A stretch of 64,000 nt of DNA from Prolixibacteraceae bacterium. Lineage in GTDB: Bacteria; Bacteroidota; Bacteroidia; Bacteroidales; Prolixibacteraceae. Of the stretch, positions 21,201-28,622 are shown one piece after another (position 1 is the first letter of the stretch; each line of letters starts with the position of its first letter). A program made the position numbers and the translations under genes. The stretch spans positions 1,488,001 to 1,552,000 of the forward strand of contig CP082230.1 in assembly GCA_019856515.1 (NCBI GenBank), given 5' to 3'. The notes under the pieces were generated by a model that saw nothing but the letters and a program-made list of their open reading frames with translations, made no database searches and was not told the origin of the DNA.

Positions 21201-21598
21201 TATATAAACAAGAAGCAGATGGTAACACTTTAAAATGGGTGCCTGTAGATCAACACCATATCATTCATTTGGGAGATAAAGTAAAAGTACAACTGAATGT
21301 CGAGTCTAAAGAGAACCTAGAGTTTGTTCACCTTAAAGATCTTAGAGCCTCTGGATTTGAGCCAATAGATGTCATCTCGAAACACCATTACAGATATAGT
21401 GCTAGTTACTATCAATCCACCAAAGATGTGGCAACACACTTCTATTTCGATCACCTATACAAAGGGAAATACACCTTTGAATATGAAGTAAGAGCCAACA
21501 ACAAAGGAGATTACACCGGTGGCAATGCCACGATACAGAGTATGTATGCCCCAGAATATGGCAATACTTCTAGAAGTGAAACAATTAGCATCCAATAA
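15266..21598 (+). CDS. Giant alpha-2-macroglobulin family protein with thioester and proline-rich bait segment (copy 2)
   Basis: 2110 residues, paralogue of the preceding gene with the same order: signal peptide ending ADAQ, helical N-terminal region, MG2 (LFTDRSIYRPGQ near 570), carboxypeptidase-regulatory-like domain near 1170, then the A2M domain (ENLKETAFFYPEL) and thioester YPHGCAEQ with Cys1569. The segment between the last two differs completely from copy 1: no plug-like domain, but a Pro/Ser run (SPPPPSPPEY) and a polar linker. The N-terminal two thirds are well diverged from copy 1, whereas the A2M and thioester domains are almost identical even at DNA level, which points to gene conversion or a recent partial duplication. 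Likely a periplasmic or surface protease trap with a different bait. Confidence 0.9.
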   Translation: MRQFIFFLIILFYYSPADAQNSLTPRWKQVEGYEQSGQLKDANKLVEKILVTARQDQQTDQIVKAFIYKSKFSLLTSEDNFQDIFKELKKEISISTFPTKQLLHYVYGNMLQQYFRRNTYQIEYNKCTEEALTIDNIDLWSKAFFLKKIKYHFQRTLTPRVSLEKETMKDYSELLNIEGSIENVSGSLYDFFAMNIIDFYLTHYPPRTAVLKEKYIPLLYGTDKKFLNVSFEKIAIQYPVFNAFIVYQSLYTPNSTSHQQAEYSIGRLKLANQIFQDEGIYLEGLESLINQYSSDAQDLIKYNLAKKLSDYGYIDTKKIMRKQAVGLCNDIIESDTPLKSKAIILKQEITTSTVSVYIDGFCYPNKATLSYIRYNNLDSIYLLFYPLSIQSNKELSDSIVFERYVRSVPLFVKEYSLPNSNNYYETSTEIIIPPLNSGKYLIVVSKVREPIFEDQILCYKNINATRLSSTLLNKSDSIYIMVSDCMDGRSLENVGIDIESSFGNQTKHEGGKTNKNGIWKSQLLASNHATDNTVYITYQDDTITHTINEYTTNNFLRKQTDQPNNIVLNLFTDRSIYRPGQKILFKGTVHRLGSTKDRRMHVIPNESVTISLEHNGEDIKKLHLKTNAYGSIHDSISIPSNIRTGYLRLKIENELEADSTHNKPYAISETVPLSLEEYKRPTFQLTFDPINRAIVENDSVKITGKVNSYVGTAISNATVKYEVERDRQFDWSAYEYDKETKLITSGKTTTNAQGKFSFNFITEVSDSFIDYHVCETFDINIEVTDKNGETQSKHIMLNVSSVDLQATIHLEESFHKNQSFETTIETKNCNESFIPSQLNIQIHQYTRPTKAFLERNWLFPDTSIIPKKTFTRLFPQYAYNKNETEEYWPIGKCVCNQNIKSNGNYTFKLNDIKKWKPGNYEMTVTAINQLQDTIVTSKKFKVIEDVKKKANIPTFFDYSVKIKNDTTVTIKLRTSQKKLMVYMQAFMNGKDIDSRNILINKRVKNIDIPFHTNRKTEIDFHFHVIQYGKDLSKRTSVTYEPKMFKPIIETVSFRNKIEPGVKEKWSFRIKNTDSVSDTFEVLASMYDCSLDKFIRHQWSPIKEKTSYYYNPNIQLLYPYFYHFSIHRNMYFYHTSNRWTFNWFGMNTGWTQQSHIEFLEAQKNKNKIRNDKAFGFILDEYNNPLPNTLIQIKGDTAIYKTFDNGFYMLPFVKGMQIHISRSGFQSRDHVVKHKGGCNLILLKVKNEVPKDHTNYFEQYSRAVFLDVYMRLYYHEVLKQNKVAFFDDKIQYIEDEIPLSMGSNIPSPPPPSPPEYISSITRSNEMIDQRNSSNPINIPIRENLKETAFFYPELHTDKDGVVSFEFNSPEAMTRWKLMLFAHNKNFDFGQKTLTTVTQKEVFITPNAPRFLREGDRVVFGAKIDNLTDVKQIGTAMLVLYDAANDKEIFHKEVGLDATKPFEIKAKNSQAISWEFTVPSDIYSLKYKMIAKTLKHSDGEANVLPVLSKKVLVTESMPIWVNPHSTEQITFENLKGKQKSASDHRMILEYTPNTLWNVVESLPYLMEYPHGCAEQTFSKYYANAIAHHILEKNPKIKALLKKWKNNPAMTIEAMNPSLRTSLLEATPWIDQLDNDTKKKAKLARLLDSTTLLEAQRKALERVRTMQLSSGAFPWFAGGRPNEYITQHILVTLSHIKKLDADKANRTTLDAIAKNAIGYLDRQFLGRFNRIKDNTLRYTDLKPIDIHYLYIRSHFIKEVPISSELKKIVNKQIQVIKENWVLGSMYAQAMTAICLQNMGEHKAAKQILKSFDQYAIYAVEKGMYWKRDSYGWFWNNSQLETHTMIMDAYQQVEGDSPKSARMKQALLYMKKNQHWATTKATTEAIYTLLMTGTSMDAIKMDYTIKIGDRAIDQIQGVMKSEVKTTGNIQVTWTPKEVTDKDATITIENRGTTIGTGAAYWQYWQELNDIQSNPDAPVFIQKKLYKQEADGNTLKWVPVDQHHIIHLGDKVKVQLNVESKENLEFVHLKDLRASGFEPIDVISKHHYRYSASYYQSTKDVATHFYFDHLYKGKYTFEYEVRANNKGDYTGGNATIQSMYAPEYGNTSRSETISIQ

Positions 21599-21606
21599 GA
21601 ACAAAA

Positions 21607-21641
21607 ATGGAAGCATGCTTTTAATAAGAGCATGCTTCCAT
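21607..21641 (+). terminator. Hairpin between A2M copies 2 and 3
   Basis: 13-bp perfect stem, 21607-21619 (ATGGAAGCATGCT) with 21629-21641, 9-nt loop. It sits 19 nt before the start of copy 3 and lacks a long T tract. It may act as a leaky terminator or attenuator that limits read-through from copy 2 into copy 3. Confidence 0.6.
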
Positions 21642-21659
21642 CTACCAACATCAGGTAAA

Positions 21660-24600
21660 ATGAGAACGATCACCACTTTACTAATTTTACTCTCTGCTGT
21701 GATCCCTACTACCGCACAGAATAAATACACTGCACTTTGGAATAGAGAAGCTGATTTATATATGAATAGTCGTTATTATGAGGCTGATTCATTGGCATTC
21801 CATATTCTTACTACAGCAAAATCAGAAAACAATACCCAGCATTATATTAGGGCATTTACTCTTTTAGCTGGTACTATGAGATTAAAACCCTTTGATGCCC
21901 CCGATATATGGAGTCCTGAATCTGTGATTGAAACAGCTTCGTTTCCTAATCGACAATTATTACACTATGTCTACAGTAGTATATTATACAGCAACTACCT
22001 AATTCACAACGACTCAACAAATACATATTGGGACAAAGATCGACAAATGAGTGCACATCATATTGAGGCTTCTTTAGAGCCTGCAGAACGTCTTTTAAAT
22101 ATCCCTATTTCCCAATATAAAGACCAATTAAAAATTGAAGATAAGCTACCTGTTAGTTGCACCTCTTTATATCATCTACTGGCACTCAATGCCATCTATT
22201 TTTACCTCGAGAACTATACTTCTGATGAGGTGATATCAGACAAATATCGCTCAAGTTTACTAGGCTCGGACCAATTGTTTTTAGACACAGATTTTGCTCA
22301 AGACACCCTACAATATCCAATTTTAAAAACCTTTGTGGTCTTTAAGAACTTCTACAAAGCCCCAAATCTCAGCCCAGGACAGAAAGTAGAGCTCTGCATA
22401 GAACGCTGTAAGCTTGCTCAGCGTATCTTATGTGGATCTGAACAGACACTGACCGAAATAGATAAGTTGGCACAAAACACGAAAGGAGAACAACGAAATC
22501 AGATTGCCTATCTTCAAGCATGTCTTCTTTCAAAAGTTCCCAAACTTTCGCCAGCACAGCGGGAAAAAGCTCTAGACTTATGTAACCACATTATCCAAAC
22601 AACCCATGACCCAATGAAAAGATATAAAGCCACGGCTTTAAAACAAGAGATTGGGGAGAACAAAATATTTTCATTCAACATAGAACCTTCGGTCTATCCA
22701 AACCGACCGTCTCTATGTAGTATTTCATATCATAACATCGACACCATCTATTTCTCATTCTACCGCTATCCTATAGATGTGCAGAACGATGAATCTTTGT
22801 ATCATCTATTTAAAGTTATCAATCAGAATAACCCCATGTATATCCAACGATATGCACTGCCCAAAAACAAGAGTGATTCTACTCTTCGTTGCGAAATAAT
22901 GCTTCCAGCCCTAGATAAAGGAAATTACCTTGTCATGGCTTCGACTTCAAAAGATCCAACATCATGGGAGGATATCCTCTCTTATAAACAGATCTATTCC
23001 ACTCATCTTTCTTCGACTCTTCTCTATAGTACCGAAGGTTCATGTTTCCAAGTTACAGATCGATACACTGGAGCTCCGATATCAGATGCGACCATCGAAT
23101 TAAAAGCATATTTTAAGTGTGGATGGGATCATCTAAAAAAAGAAATAACGACGAAAAGGGAGGTTCTGATGGAAGGAAAAACGAACAATAAGGGCTTATG
23201 GATGATTTCGAATCTTAAAAAGTCAGATTGTCACATGCTTGCTCAAATATCTCACCATAACGATACTATTTTATCTTTAATTGCCACTTTTAATCTAGGT
23301 CGTACATTTTGGTCTTATCACTCTCAGCTCTCTTATTTAAATGACTTCCCACGTACTTTATTTTCCCAAAGTTCCAATTACGACAGAACCTGTGATTCTA
23401 TTCGACAGAATCATAACAACCTAGAAACAGAGATGGTTCTTCCAAGCATACAATCTATAGCTCAACCCCTTAAGATTAACTATCAAGCAAAACGACCGAA
23501 TGGACAAACCATTCCAACCCAACTGAACATCAAAATCCAGAGAACACCAAACTCTCTAAAAACGCATATTCCGAGAGAATGGTCTGCACCAGATACAACC
23601 ATTATCACTAAGCAGACCTTTACACAGACATTTCCTCAATTTGCCTACAGCAAACAAGATATCTCCCTATCGGGATACAGAGAAAAGACGCTTTGGGCTC
23701 ACAACTTTCCATATGCTGACCAACACATCATTACCATCAATGATGCTAAAAATTGGCCTCCAGGAAACTACAAAACAACCATCGAAGCAATTACGAGTCA
23801 TAAGGACACCGTAACAACCCAAGGTACCTTTAGTATTGAAACCACAAAAGAGTATACCACAAACCTAACCATGCCATTGACCATCGAAGTAAAAGAACTA
23901 AATGAACATACGATTCTAGCACAGCTCTATTCCGAAGAGAAGCAACTGTCTGTCCAGATGAATGTTTATGACAATGGAAAAATAATCATGCAAAAGAATA
24001 TTGCAATGAAAAAGGGAAAGAGAAAAATTCACATTCCCATTAAACCCAATGTACCTACATATACTCTAGATTTTCACTATACTAAATATGGTCGTACCAT
24101 AAGGAAAAGGTATAGTATCACGCCTCAGTTAAGAAGAAAAAATACACTATATCTGGAGACTGTTAGTTTTAGAAATGATACCGAGAAAGAACAATGGAGT
24201 TTTCGGGTGATGGAGGGCAGTCCCCATAAACAAAAAGATCGCACCAGCACGTCAAGTCACAACCTCTTAAATCTGTTGTTTTCCAATCATCCAAATAAAC
24301 ATCACTATTCCAATTATTACGCCCCTGAAATCTACTCTATGACCTCCTTCAACAACAAATCCCTTAATAAATCTCACTACAATCTCTTTTATACTCCACT
24401 TCCAAACTATTGGTATTACAGTGGAATACTAAAGGATACAACCACAGTGAAAGGGGTTGGAGAATATCTTAATATTAAAGGTTCTTATAGGAAAAAGAAT
24501 GAACCATTTATCTATGGTTATGTATATGATCAAAAATATAAACCATTATCCAATGTATTTATCCATTTCGAAGGAGAAAACAGTGTGTATAAAACTTATA

Positions 24601-25664
24601 GCAACGGATTTTATATTATTCCTTATGATAAAAATAATCATTTAAAACTAAGTCGATATGGATATGAAACCAAAGAGATAAGACTGAGCAACAAAGGACT
24701 AAGAAACATCTACCTAAATCCGACGGATTCGACCAATACCTGCGATATAGACTCCTATCTAGAACTGTTCCATTCTGATCAATATATATCTACATCCAAT
24801 ATATTTGAGCATATAACCAGCGATCAGTTTGATGTTACACTCCCCTCTCTTGTATTCCAATCTATTCCGTCCTTCAGAGTGATCTATGATGACCTCCCAG
24901 TTGTAGTCGCCCCTCTAGTCTATGAGGATGATCTATCAGTTCAAGAAATAGATTACTATTACTACCCCAAAAATATAACCTATAATTGGATACCCATAAC
25001 CTATAAGAGTAAGGGAAAAAATCATTACGCCATCTCCCCTAAAGACACATCATTGGTAGCAGATAGCATCCTTGTCACCACTGATATAATGGAAGATCAT
25101 CATAAGGAGATTTTAGATAAAAATAGAACATGGGATAAACTAGACAAGCCGATCTCCCATAAAGGCACCAAAAGGACAACACGACTATCAGTCAAACGAC
25201 AAGAGAATAAATCTGGAACACCCTCATTTAATTTCGATACACCAAAGCCCATATCTCAATGGAAACTAACATTATTCACCCATCAAAAAGATGCGGATAG
25301 CATACAAAAGAGACTCTCCATTATAGTCAAAAAGAGTGTACATATTCGACAGATAGAGCCGAGTATCGACAAAGAGAGAAAACGTATCAAAATATGTGCA
25401 ACCATCGACAATTTGACCAATAGACGACAAAAAGGGACTGTCTCGCTCCATATTTATGATTCATCATTCAAATCCCCTATTCAGCCCAAAACGGTCCATC
25501 TAAACCCCGAACACTCTTTTGTAATCCGTGCGAAAGGCAGTCAAACGGTCACATGGGAATTTAAAATTCCTCCAATTGGCTATACCCTTAAATATAAGGT
25601 AATAGCTAAAACGAGAGAGCATACAGATATAGAAGTCAATGAACTGAAGAAGCCACTAGAGTAA
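21660..25664 (+). CDS. Truncated alpha-2-macroglobulin-like protein lacking MG2 and thioester domains (copy 3)
   Basis: 1334 residues. I start at the ATG at 21660, giving a signal peptide ending PTTAQ; the frame open from 21519 only overlaps copy 2. It aligns with copies 1 and 2 over the helical N-terminal region, but lacks the MG2/MG3 block (no RSIYRPGQ; a gap of roughly 260 residues around residues 540-600). It then resumes (SAPDTTIITKQTFTQTFPQ), keeps the carboxypeptidase-like domain near 950, and ends just inside the A2M domain (YKVIAKTREHTDIEVNELKK). The whole thioester-bearing domain is missing. The reading frame is clean, so it may be expressed as a decoy or accessory protein, or be a decaying paralogue. 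Confidence 0.82.
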   Translation: MRTITTLLILLSAVIPTTAQNKYTALWNREADLYMNSRYYEADSLAFHILTTAKSENNTQHYIRAFTLLAGTMRLKPFDAPDIWSPESVIETASFPNRQLLHYVYSSILYSNYLIHNDSTNTYWDKDRQMSAHHIEASLEPAERLLNIPISQYKDQLKIEDKLPVSCTSLYHLLALNAIYFYLENYTSDEVISDKYRSSLLGSDQLFLDTDFAQDTLQYPILKTFVVFKNFYKAPNLSPGQKVELCIERCKLAQRILCGSEQTLTEIDKLAQNTKGEQRNQIAYLQACLLSKVPKLSPAQREKALDLCNHIIQTTHDPMKRYKATALKQEIGENKIFSFNIEPSVYPNRPSLCSISYHNIDTIYFSFYRYPIDVQNDESLYHLFKVINQNNPMYIQRYALPKNKSDSTLRCEIMLPALDKGNYLVMASTSKDPTSWEDILSYKQIYSTHLSSTLLYSTEGSCFQVTDRYTGAPISDATIELKAYFKCGWDHLKKEITTKREVLMEGKTNNKGLWMISNLKKSDCHMLAQISHHNDTILSLIATFNLGRTFWSYHSQLSYLNDFPRTLFSQSSNYDRTCDSIRQNHNNLETEMVLPSIQSIAQPLKINYQAKRPNGQTIPTQLNIKIQRTPNSLKTHIPREWSAPDTTIITKQTFTQTFPQFAYSKQDISLSGYREKTLWAHNFPYADQHIITINDAKNWPPGNYKTTIEAITSHKDTVTTQGTFSIETTKEYTTNLTMPLTIEVKELNEHTILAQLYSEEKQLSVQMNVYDNGKIIMQKNIAMKKGKRKIHIPIKPNVPTYTLDFHYTKYGRTIRKRYSITPQLRRKNTLYLETVSFRNDTEKEQWSFRVMEGSPHKQKDRTSTSSHNLLNLLFSNHPNKHHYSNYYAPEIYSMTSFNNKSLNKSHYNLFYTPLPNYWYYSGILKDTTTVKGVGEYLNIKGSYRKKNEPFIYGYVYDQKYKPLSNVFIHFEGENSVYKTYSNGFYIIPYDKNNHLKLSRYGYETKEIRLSNKGLRNIYLNPTDSTNTCDIDSYLELFHSDQYISTSNIFEHITSDQFDVTLPSLVFQSIPSFRVIYDDLPVVVAPLVYEDDLSVQEIDYYYYPKNITYNWIPITYKSKGKNHYAISPKDTSLVADSILVTTDIMEDHHKEILDKNRTWDKLDKPISHKGTKRTTRLSVKRQENKSGTPSFNFDTPKPISQWKLTLFTHQKDADSIQKRLSIIVKKSVHIRQIEPSIDKERKRIKICATIDNLTNRRQKGTVSLHIYDSSFKSPIQPKTVHLNPEHSFVIRAKGSQTVTWEFKIPPIGYTLKYKVIAKTREHTDIEVNELKKPLE

Positions 25665-25679
25665 GGAATCACACAATCC

Positions 25680-25727
25680 AACAGGGATCTATAGCACCCC
25701 TATTCGGATTTGCTATAGATCCCTGTT
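25680..25727. terminator. Bidirectional terminator between A2M copy 3 and 4-hydroxybutyrate dehydrogenase
   Basis: Perfect 17-bp inverted repeat, 25680-25696 (AACAGGGATCTATAGCA) with 25711-25727, 14-nt loop, placed between convergent genes. It abuts the stop codon of the minus-strand gene. Confidence 0.8.
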
Positions 25728-26843
25728 TCAATATAGATTACGATATATGGCTTCCATATCTGATCTAGTGAGAGCTGTGTAGTTATTCTTCAGAAGACGT
25801 TGTTGGCTTAAGATGACATTATCCACAAAACATACTATCTCCTCTTCTTTCATTCCATATTCATGTAATTTAGGCTTAGGAATCAATCGCTTTAGAAGGT
25901 CATCTAGAGAATCTATTGCCTCCGAAGGCTTCACATCAAGTATAGAGGCAAGAAGAAGGCACAACTCTTGAATCTTTCCTTCAGGATGATATTTATGGTA
26001 TAAGTCTAAAACAGGAGTAAAAAATTGGAAGTTAGCCTCTCCATGAGGAACATGATAAGCAGCACCTAACGGATAAGAGAGCGCATGAACTGCTCCTACG
26101 CCAGCATTCCCGAATGCTATCCCTGCTTGGTTACTTGCTCGAAGCATTTCAGCGAGGTAATCCATGCGATAGTCCTCTCCATGGCTCACGATACCCTGAA
26201 AGATAGTCACAATAGATTGAATGGCAGCCCGGCTAAAAAGATCTGTATAGGGAGAGGCCTTAGGGGACACCAGTGCTTCGGTTGCATGAATTAGAGCGTC
26301 AATGGCACTCGTCATAAAATATTTAAATGGAAGTCCACGTAATAGTTCTGGAATAAGAATGGCATGATCAGGAAGAATAGCATCGTTGGCTAACCCCATC
26401 TTGGTGTGTTTCGATTTAATCTCAACAATGGAAATATTAGTCACTTCGCTCCCCGTGCCACAAGTGGTTGGAACCACTATAAGCTCTTTATTTTTGTTAC
26501 ACGATTGCTTCTGTTCGAAAACATTAACTATATCATTGACACCCTCTAGCACCAGTAGCTTCGCAATATCCACAATGGAGCCACCTCCTATCGCAACCAC
26601 TCTTTCAAAATCATACTGTTCTATTTCTAATATGATGGCATTGATCATCTCATCATTGGGTTCTCCACGACCAAATTGTTCTCTAAAGATCACAATACAT
26701 GGGATCTCTAAAGGAGATAAAAATGCTTTATAAAGGGATTGATTAGTTAGGATCAAATCTTTAGGCCCTAACTTATACGAGTCTGCAAAATCTTTGAACA
26801 GCACATATTCTTCAATCGTGGTTTTTAACTTGAGTTGTTGCAT
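25728..26843 (-). CDS. 4hbD: 4-hydroxybutyrate dehydrogenase (iron-containing alcohol dehydrogenase)
   Basis: NAD-linked enzyme that interconverts succinate semialdehyde and 4-hydroxybutyrate, a step in succinate/4-aminobutyrate fermentation toward butyrate. 371 residues, type III iron-dependent alcohol dehydrogenase fold. GGGSIVDIAK near 87 is the nucleotide loop; PTTCGTGSEVTNIS near 126 is the family signature. SAIDALIHATEALVSPKASPY, HALSYPLGAAYHVPHGEAN supply the Asp/His metal ligands. The run of motifs matches, from memory, the Porphyromonas enzyme much more closely than general alcohol dehydrogenases. No neighbouring CoA transferase or 4-hydroxybutyryl-CoA dehydratase is present. It appears to be monocistronic. 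Confidence 0.88.
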   Translation of the reverse strand: MQQLKLKTTIEEYVLFKDFADSYKLGPKDLILTNQSLYKAFLSPLEIPCIVIFREQFGRGEPNDEMINAIILEIEQYDFERVVAIGGGSIVDIAKLLVLEGVNDIVNVFEQKQSCNKNKELIVVPTTCGTGSEVTNISIVEIKSKHTKMGLANDAILPDHAILIPELLRGLPFKYFMTSAIDALIHATEALVSPKASPYTDLFSRAAIQSIVTIFQGIVSHGEDYRMDYLAEMLRASNQAGIAFGNAGVGAVHALSYPLGAAYHVPHGEANFQFFTPVLDLYHKYHPEGKIQELCLLLASILDVKPSEAIDSLDDLLKRLIPKPKLHEYGMKEEEIVCFVDNVILSQQRLLKNNYTALTRSDMEAIYRNLY

Positions 26844-26929
26844 TGTGTTGGACTAATTACAATTATTCTTGTGAAGATAGTTGTTATCCGTAAAAATAGA
26901 GATGTAAATAGATTATTTATTACAAACAA

Positions 26930-26956
26930 AAGAGTGCCCAACCAGTGGACACCCTT
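26930..26956 (-). terminator. Intrinsic terminator of first GH88 gene
   Basis: Minus-strand hairpin with a 9-bp stem (two G-U pairs) formed by 26947-26956 and 26930-26938, followed on that strand by TTTTGTTTG. It is 27 nt past the stop codon of the gene at 26983-28197. Confidence 0.65.
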
Positions 26957-26982
26957 GAACAATAAATCAAATATACTGGTAT

Positions 26983-28197
26983 TTAGTTTAAATTTTTTTC
27001 TATTTCTCTTTTACGAACCAACGACTCAAGAAAGTAGTAATCAGCATAATTTAGTGGTACATCAATTTCATTATTATGAGGAATACTCCCTACAGAGTGC
27101 ATCAAAAGGAAATTATGGTTTTCTCCCAATTTTGCTTTATAGCTTGGTGATGCCAAACTTGCCATGATATTATCTGCAGCAGTTTTAAAATTCTTAGATT
27201 CATCTCCTTCAACAAATGTGGACAGTTCATACAAAGCGGAAGAGGTTACAGAAGCAGCAGAAGCATCTCTGTAAGTATCAGGAATATCAGTACAATCAAA
27301 ATCCCAATAAGGCACCATATCCTTAGGAAGACGCGGATGATTTAGAATAAACGACGCTATATGTTTTGCTTGCTCTAAATACTTAGGATCTTTGGTCTCG
27401 CGATAGCACATCGTATATCCATATAGCCCCCATGCTTGTCCTCTAGCCCATGCTGAGTAGTCTGCAAATCCTTGTGCAGTACAGCCCTTTCGAAAAGCAC
27501 CTGTGATACTATCATAATCTATCACATGAAATGAACTATAATCTTTACGATAATGATTCTTAAGGGTTGTATCAGCATGTTTAATCGCAATATCTCTAAA
27601 CGTGTCATCACCAGAGATCTTAGAAGCTTCAAAAAGAAGTTCTAGGTTCATCATGTTATCGATAATTACAGGACACTGCCATCCTCTCTCTGCTTGCCAA
27701 CCTTTTTTTGTACTCCAAGATTGAATACAACCCACTCTAGGACGAAATCTTGTTGTAAGAGATTTTGCAGCATTGATAATAACCTGCTTATATTCTGGAG
27801 TATGCACCAAACGATAACCATTACCAAAGCTACAATATATTACAAATCCCACATCATGAGTTCGCGTAGAATACTGCATATTTTCAATCGTCTTAGTCAA
27901 TTTTTCAGCCCTAAGTTTCCAAATATTGTCACCTGTAAGTTCATATAAATACCAAAGTGATCCAGGGAAAAAACCACTTGTCCAAAGTGCTGGTTTATTA
28001 TATCTAACAGTACCATCATGATGTATTGTTCTTGGATTAAGAATAACACCTAGACTATCCATTTTTTTAAATTCCAATGAGATTTGCTTGGCAGAAAAGT
28101 CCGTGTTTTCTTTAATAAAATCTTTGTCAGATTTTTTAGTTTGACATGATGATAAAACCATCAAGCATAATGCTATAATGCCCAGTACCTTTTTCAT
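26983..28197 (-). CDS. GH88 unsaturated uronyl hydrolase lipoprotein (copy 1)
   Basis: 404-residue lipoprotein (lipobox LSSC). The rest is an (alpha/alpha)6 barrel of glycoside hydrolase family 88, which hydrolyses the 4,5-unsaturated uronic acid left at the non-reducing end of oligosaccharides by polysaccharide lyases. Visible family segments are LWTSGFFPGSLWYLYELTG, THDVGFVIYCSFGNGYRL and CPVIIDNMMNLELLF; the Asp residues in THDVGF and VIIDNMM correspond to the catalytic pair. AWARGQAWGLYGYTMCYR lines the barrel in this family. The polymer (alginate, ulvan, glycosaminoglycan or pectin) cannot be told from sequence. A paralogue lies directly upstream at 28623-29831. Confidence 0.92.
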   Translation of the reverse strand: MKKVLGIIALCLMVLSSCQTKKSDKDFIKENTDFSAKQISLEFKKMDSLGVILNPRTIHHDGTVRYNKPALWTSGFFPGSLWYLYELTGDNIWKLRAEKLTKTIENMQYSTRTHDVGFVIYCSFGNGYRLVHTPEYKQVIINAAKSLTTRFRPRVGCIQSWSTKKGWQAERGWQCPVIIDNMMNLELLFEASKISGDDTFRDIAIKHADTTLKNHYRKDYSSFHVIDYDSITGAFRKGCTAQGFADYSAWARGQAWGLYGYTMCYRETKDPKYLEQAKHIASFILNHPRLPKDMVPYWDFDCTDIPDTYRDASAASVTSSALYELSTFVEGDESKNFKTAADNIMASLASPSYKAKLGENHNFLLMHSVGSIPHNNEIDVPLNYADYYFLESLVRKREIEKNLN

Positions 28198-28622
28198 AAC
28201 TAGTTTCTATTTATTTAATTATTCGATTATAACACAACGTTAAAACGATATGATCAAAATTAAGTCGAAACAGAATACCATAATATAAAGGGATCAAAAT
28301 CGGAACCAACAAAAAAACACAAACCATTAAAAAACAAACACTTACTCACATATAGTAATTCTAAAGGTATACACAATAGATGAAAATAGTGGATAATAGT
28401 AGTCTAGATTGTGGATACAGATAGGAAAAACAGATTCAGTGGTAGAGAAAATAATTTAATAATATTATAAGCCAATATTCGAAACAAACATGGTTTAGTC
28501 CCCAAGCAGATCAAGTATTGTTACATTAAATGACATAAAAAAGGCCAATAGAAGTATCACATGAATACACTATTAGCCTTTATTTAAAACAGTACGATCT
28601 AACGTTATATTAGAATGATTGT
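28198..28622. other. Intergenic region between the GH88 genes
   Basis: Contains, for copy 1, an exact minus-strand TAnnTTTG box at 28255-28262 (no TTTG at the expected distance), and the terminator of copy 2 at its right end. The rest is AT-rich and I see no gene in it. Confidence 0.5.
28540..28581 (-). terminator. Intrinsic terminator of second GH88 gene
   Basis: Minus-strand hairpin: 28570-28581 pairs with 28540-28551 (AAAGGCCAATAG, one mismatch), extended by an inner GTAT/ATAC stem, and followed by a run of T on the minus strand (A run at 28536-28541). Confidence 0.7.

Noticed and set aside
21519..21659. Upstream start for A2M copy 3 overlapping copy 2
   Set aside because: It would run through the intergenic hairpin and bury a good signal peptide that starts at 21660.
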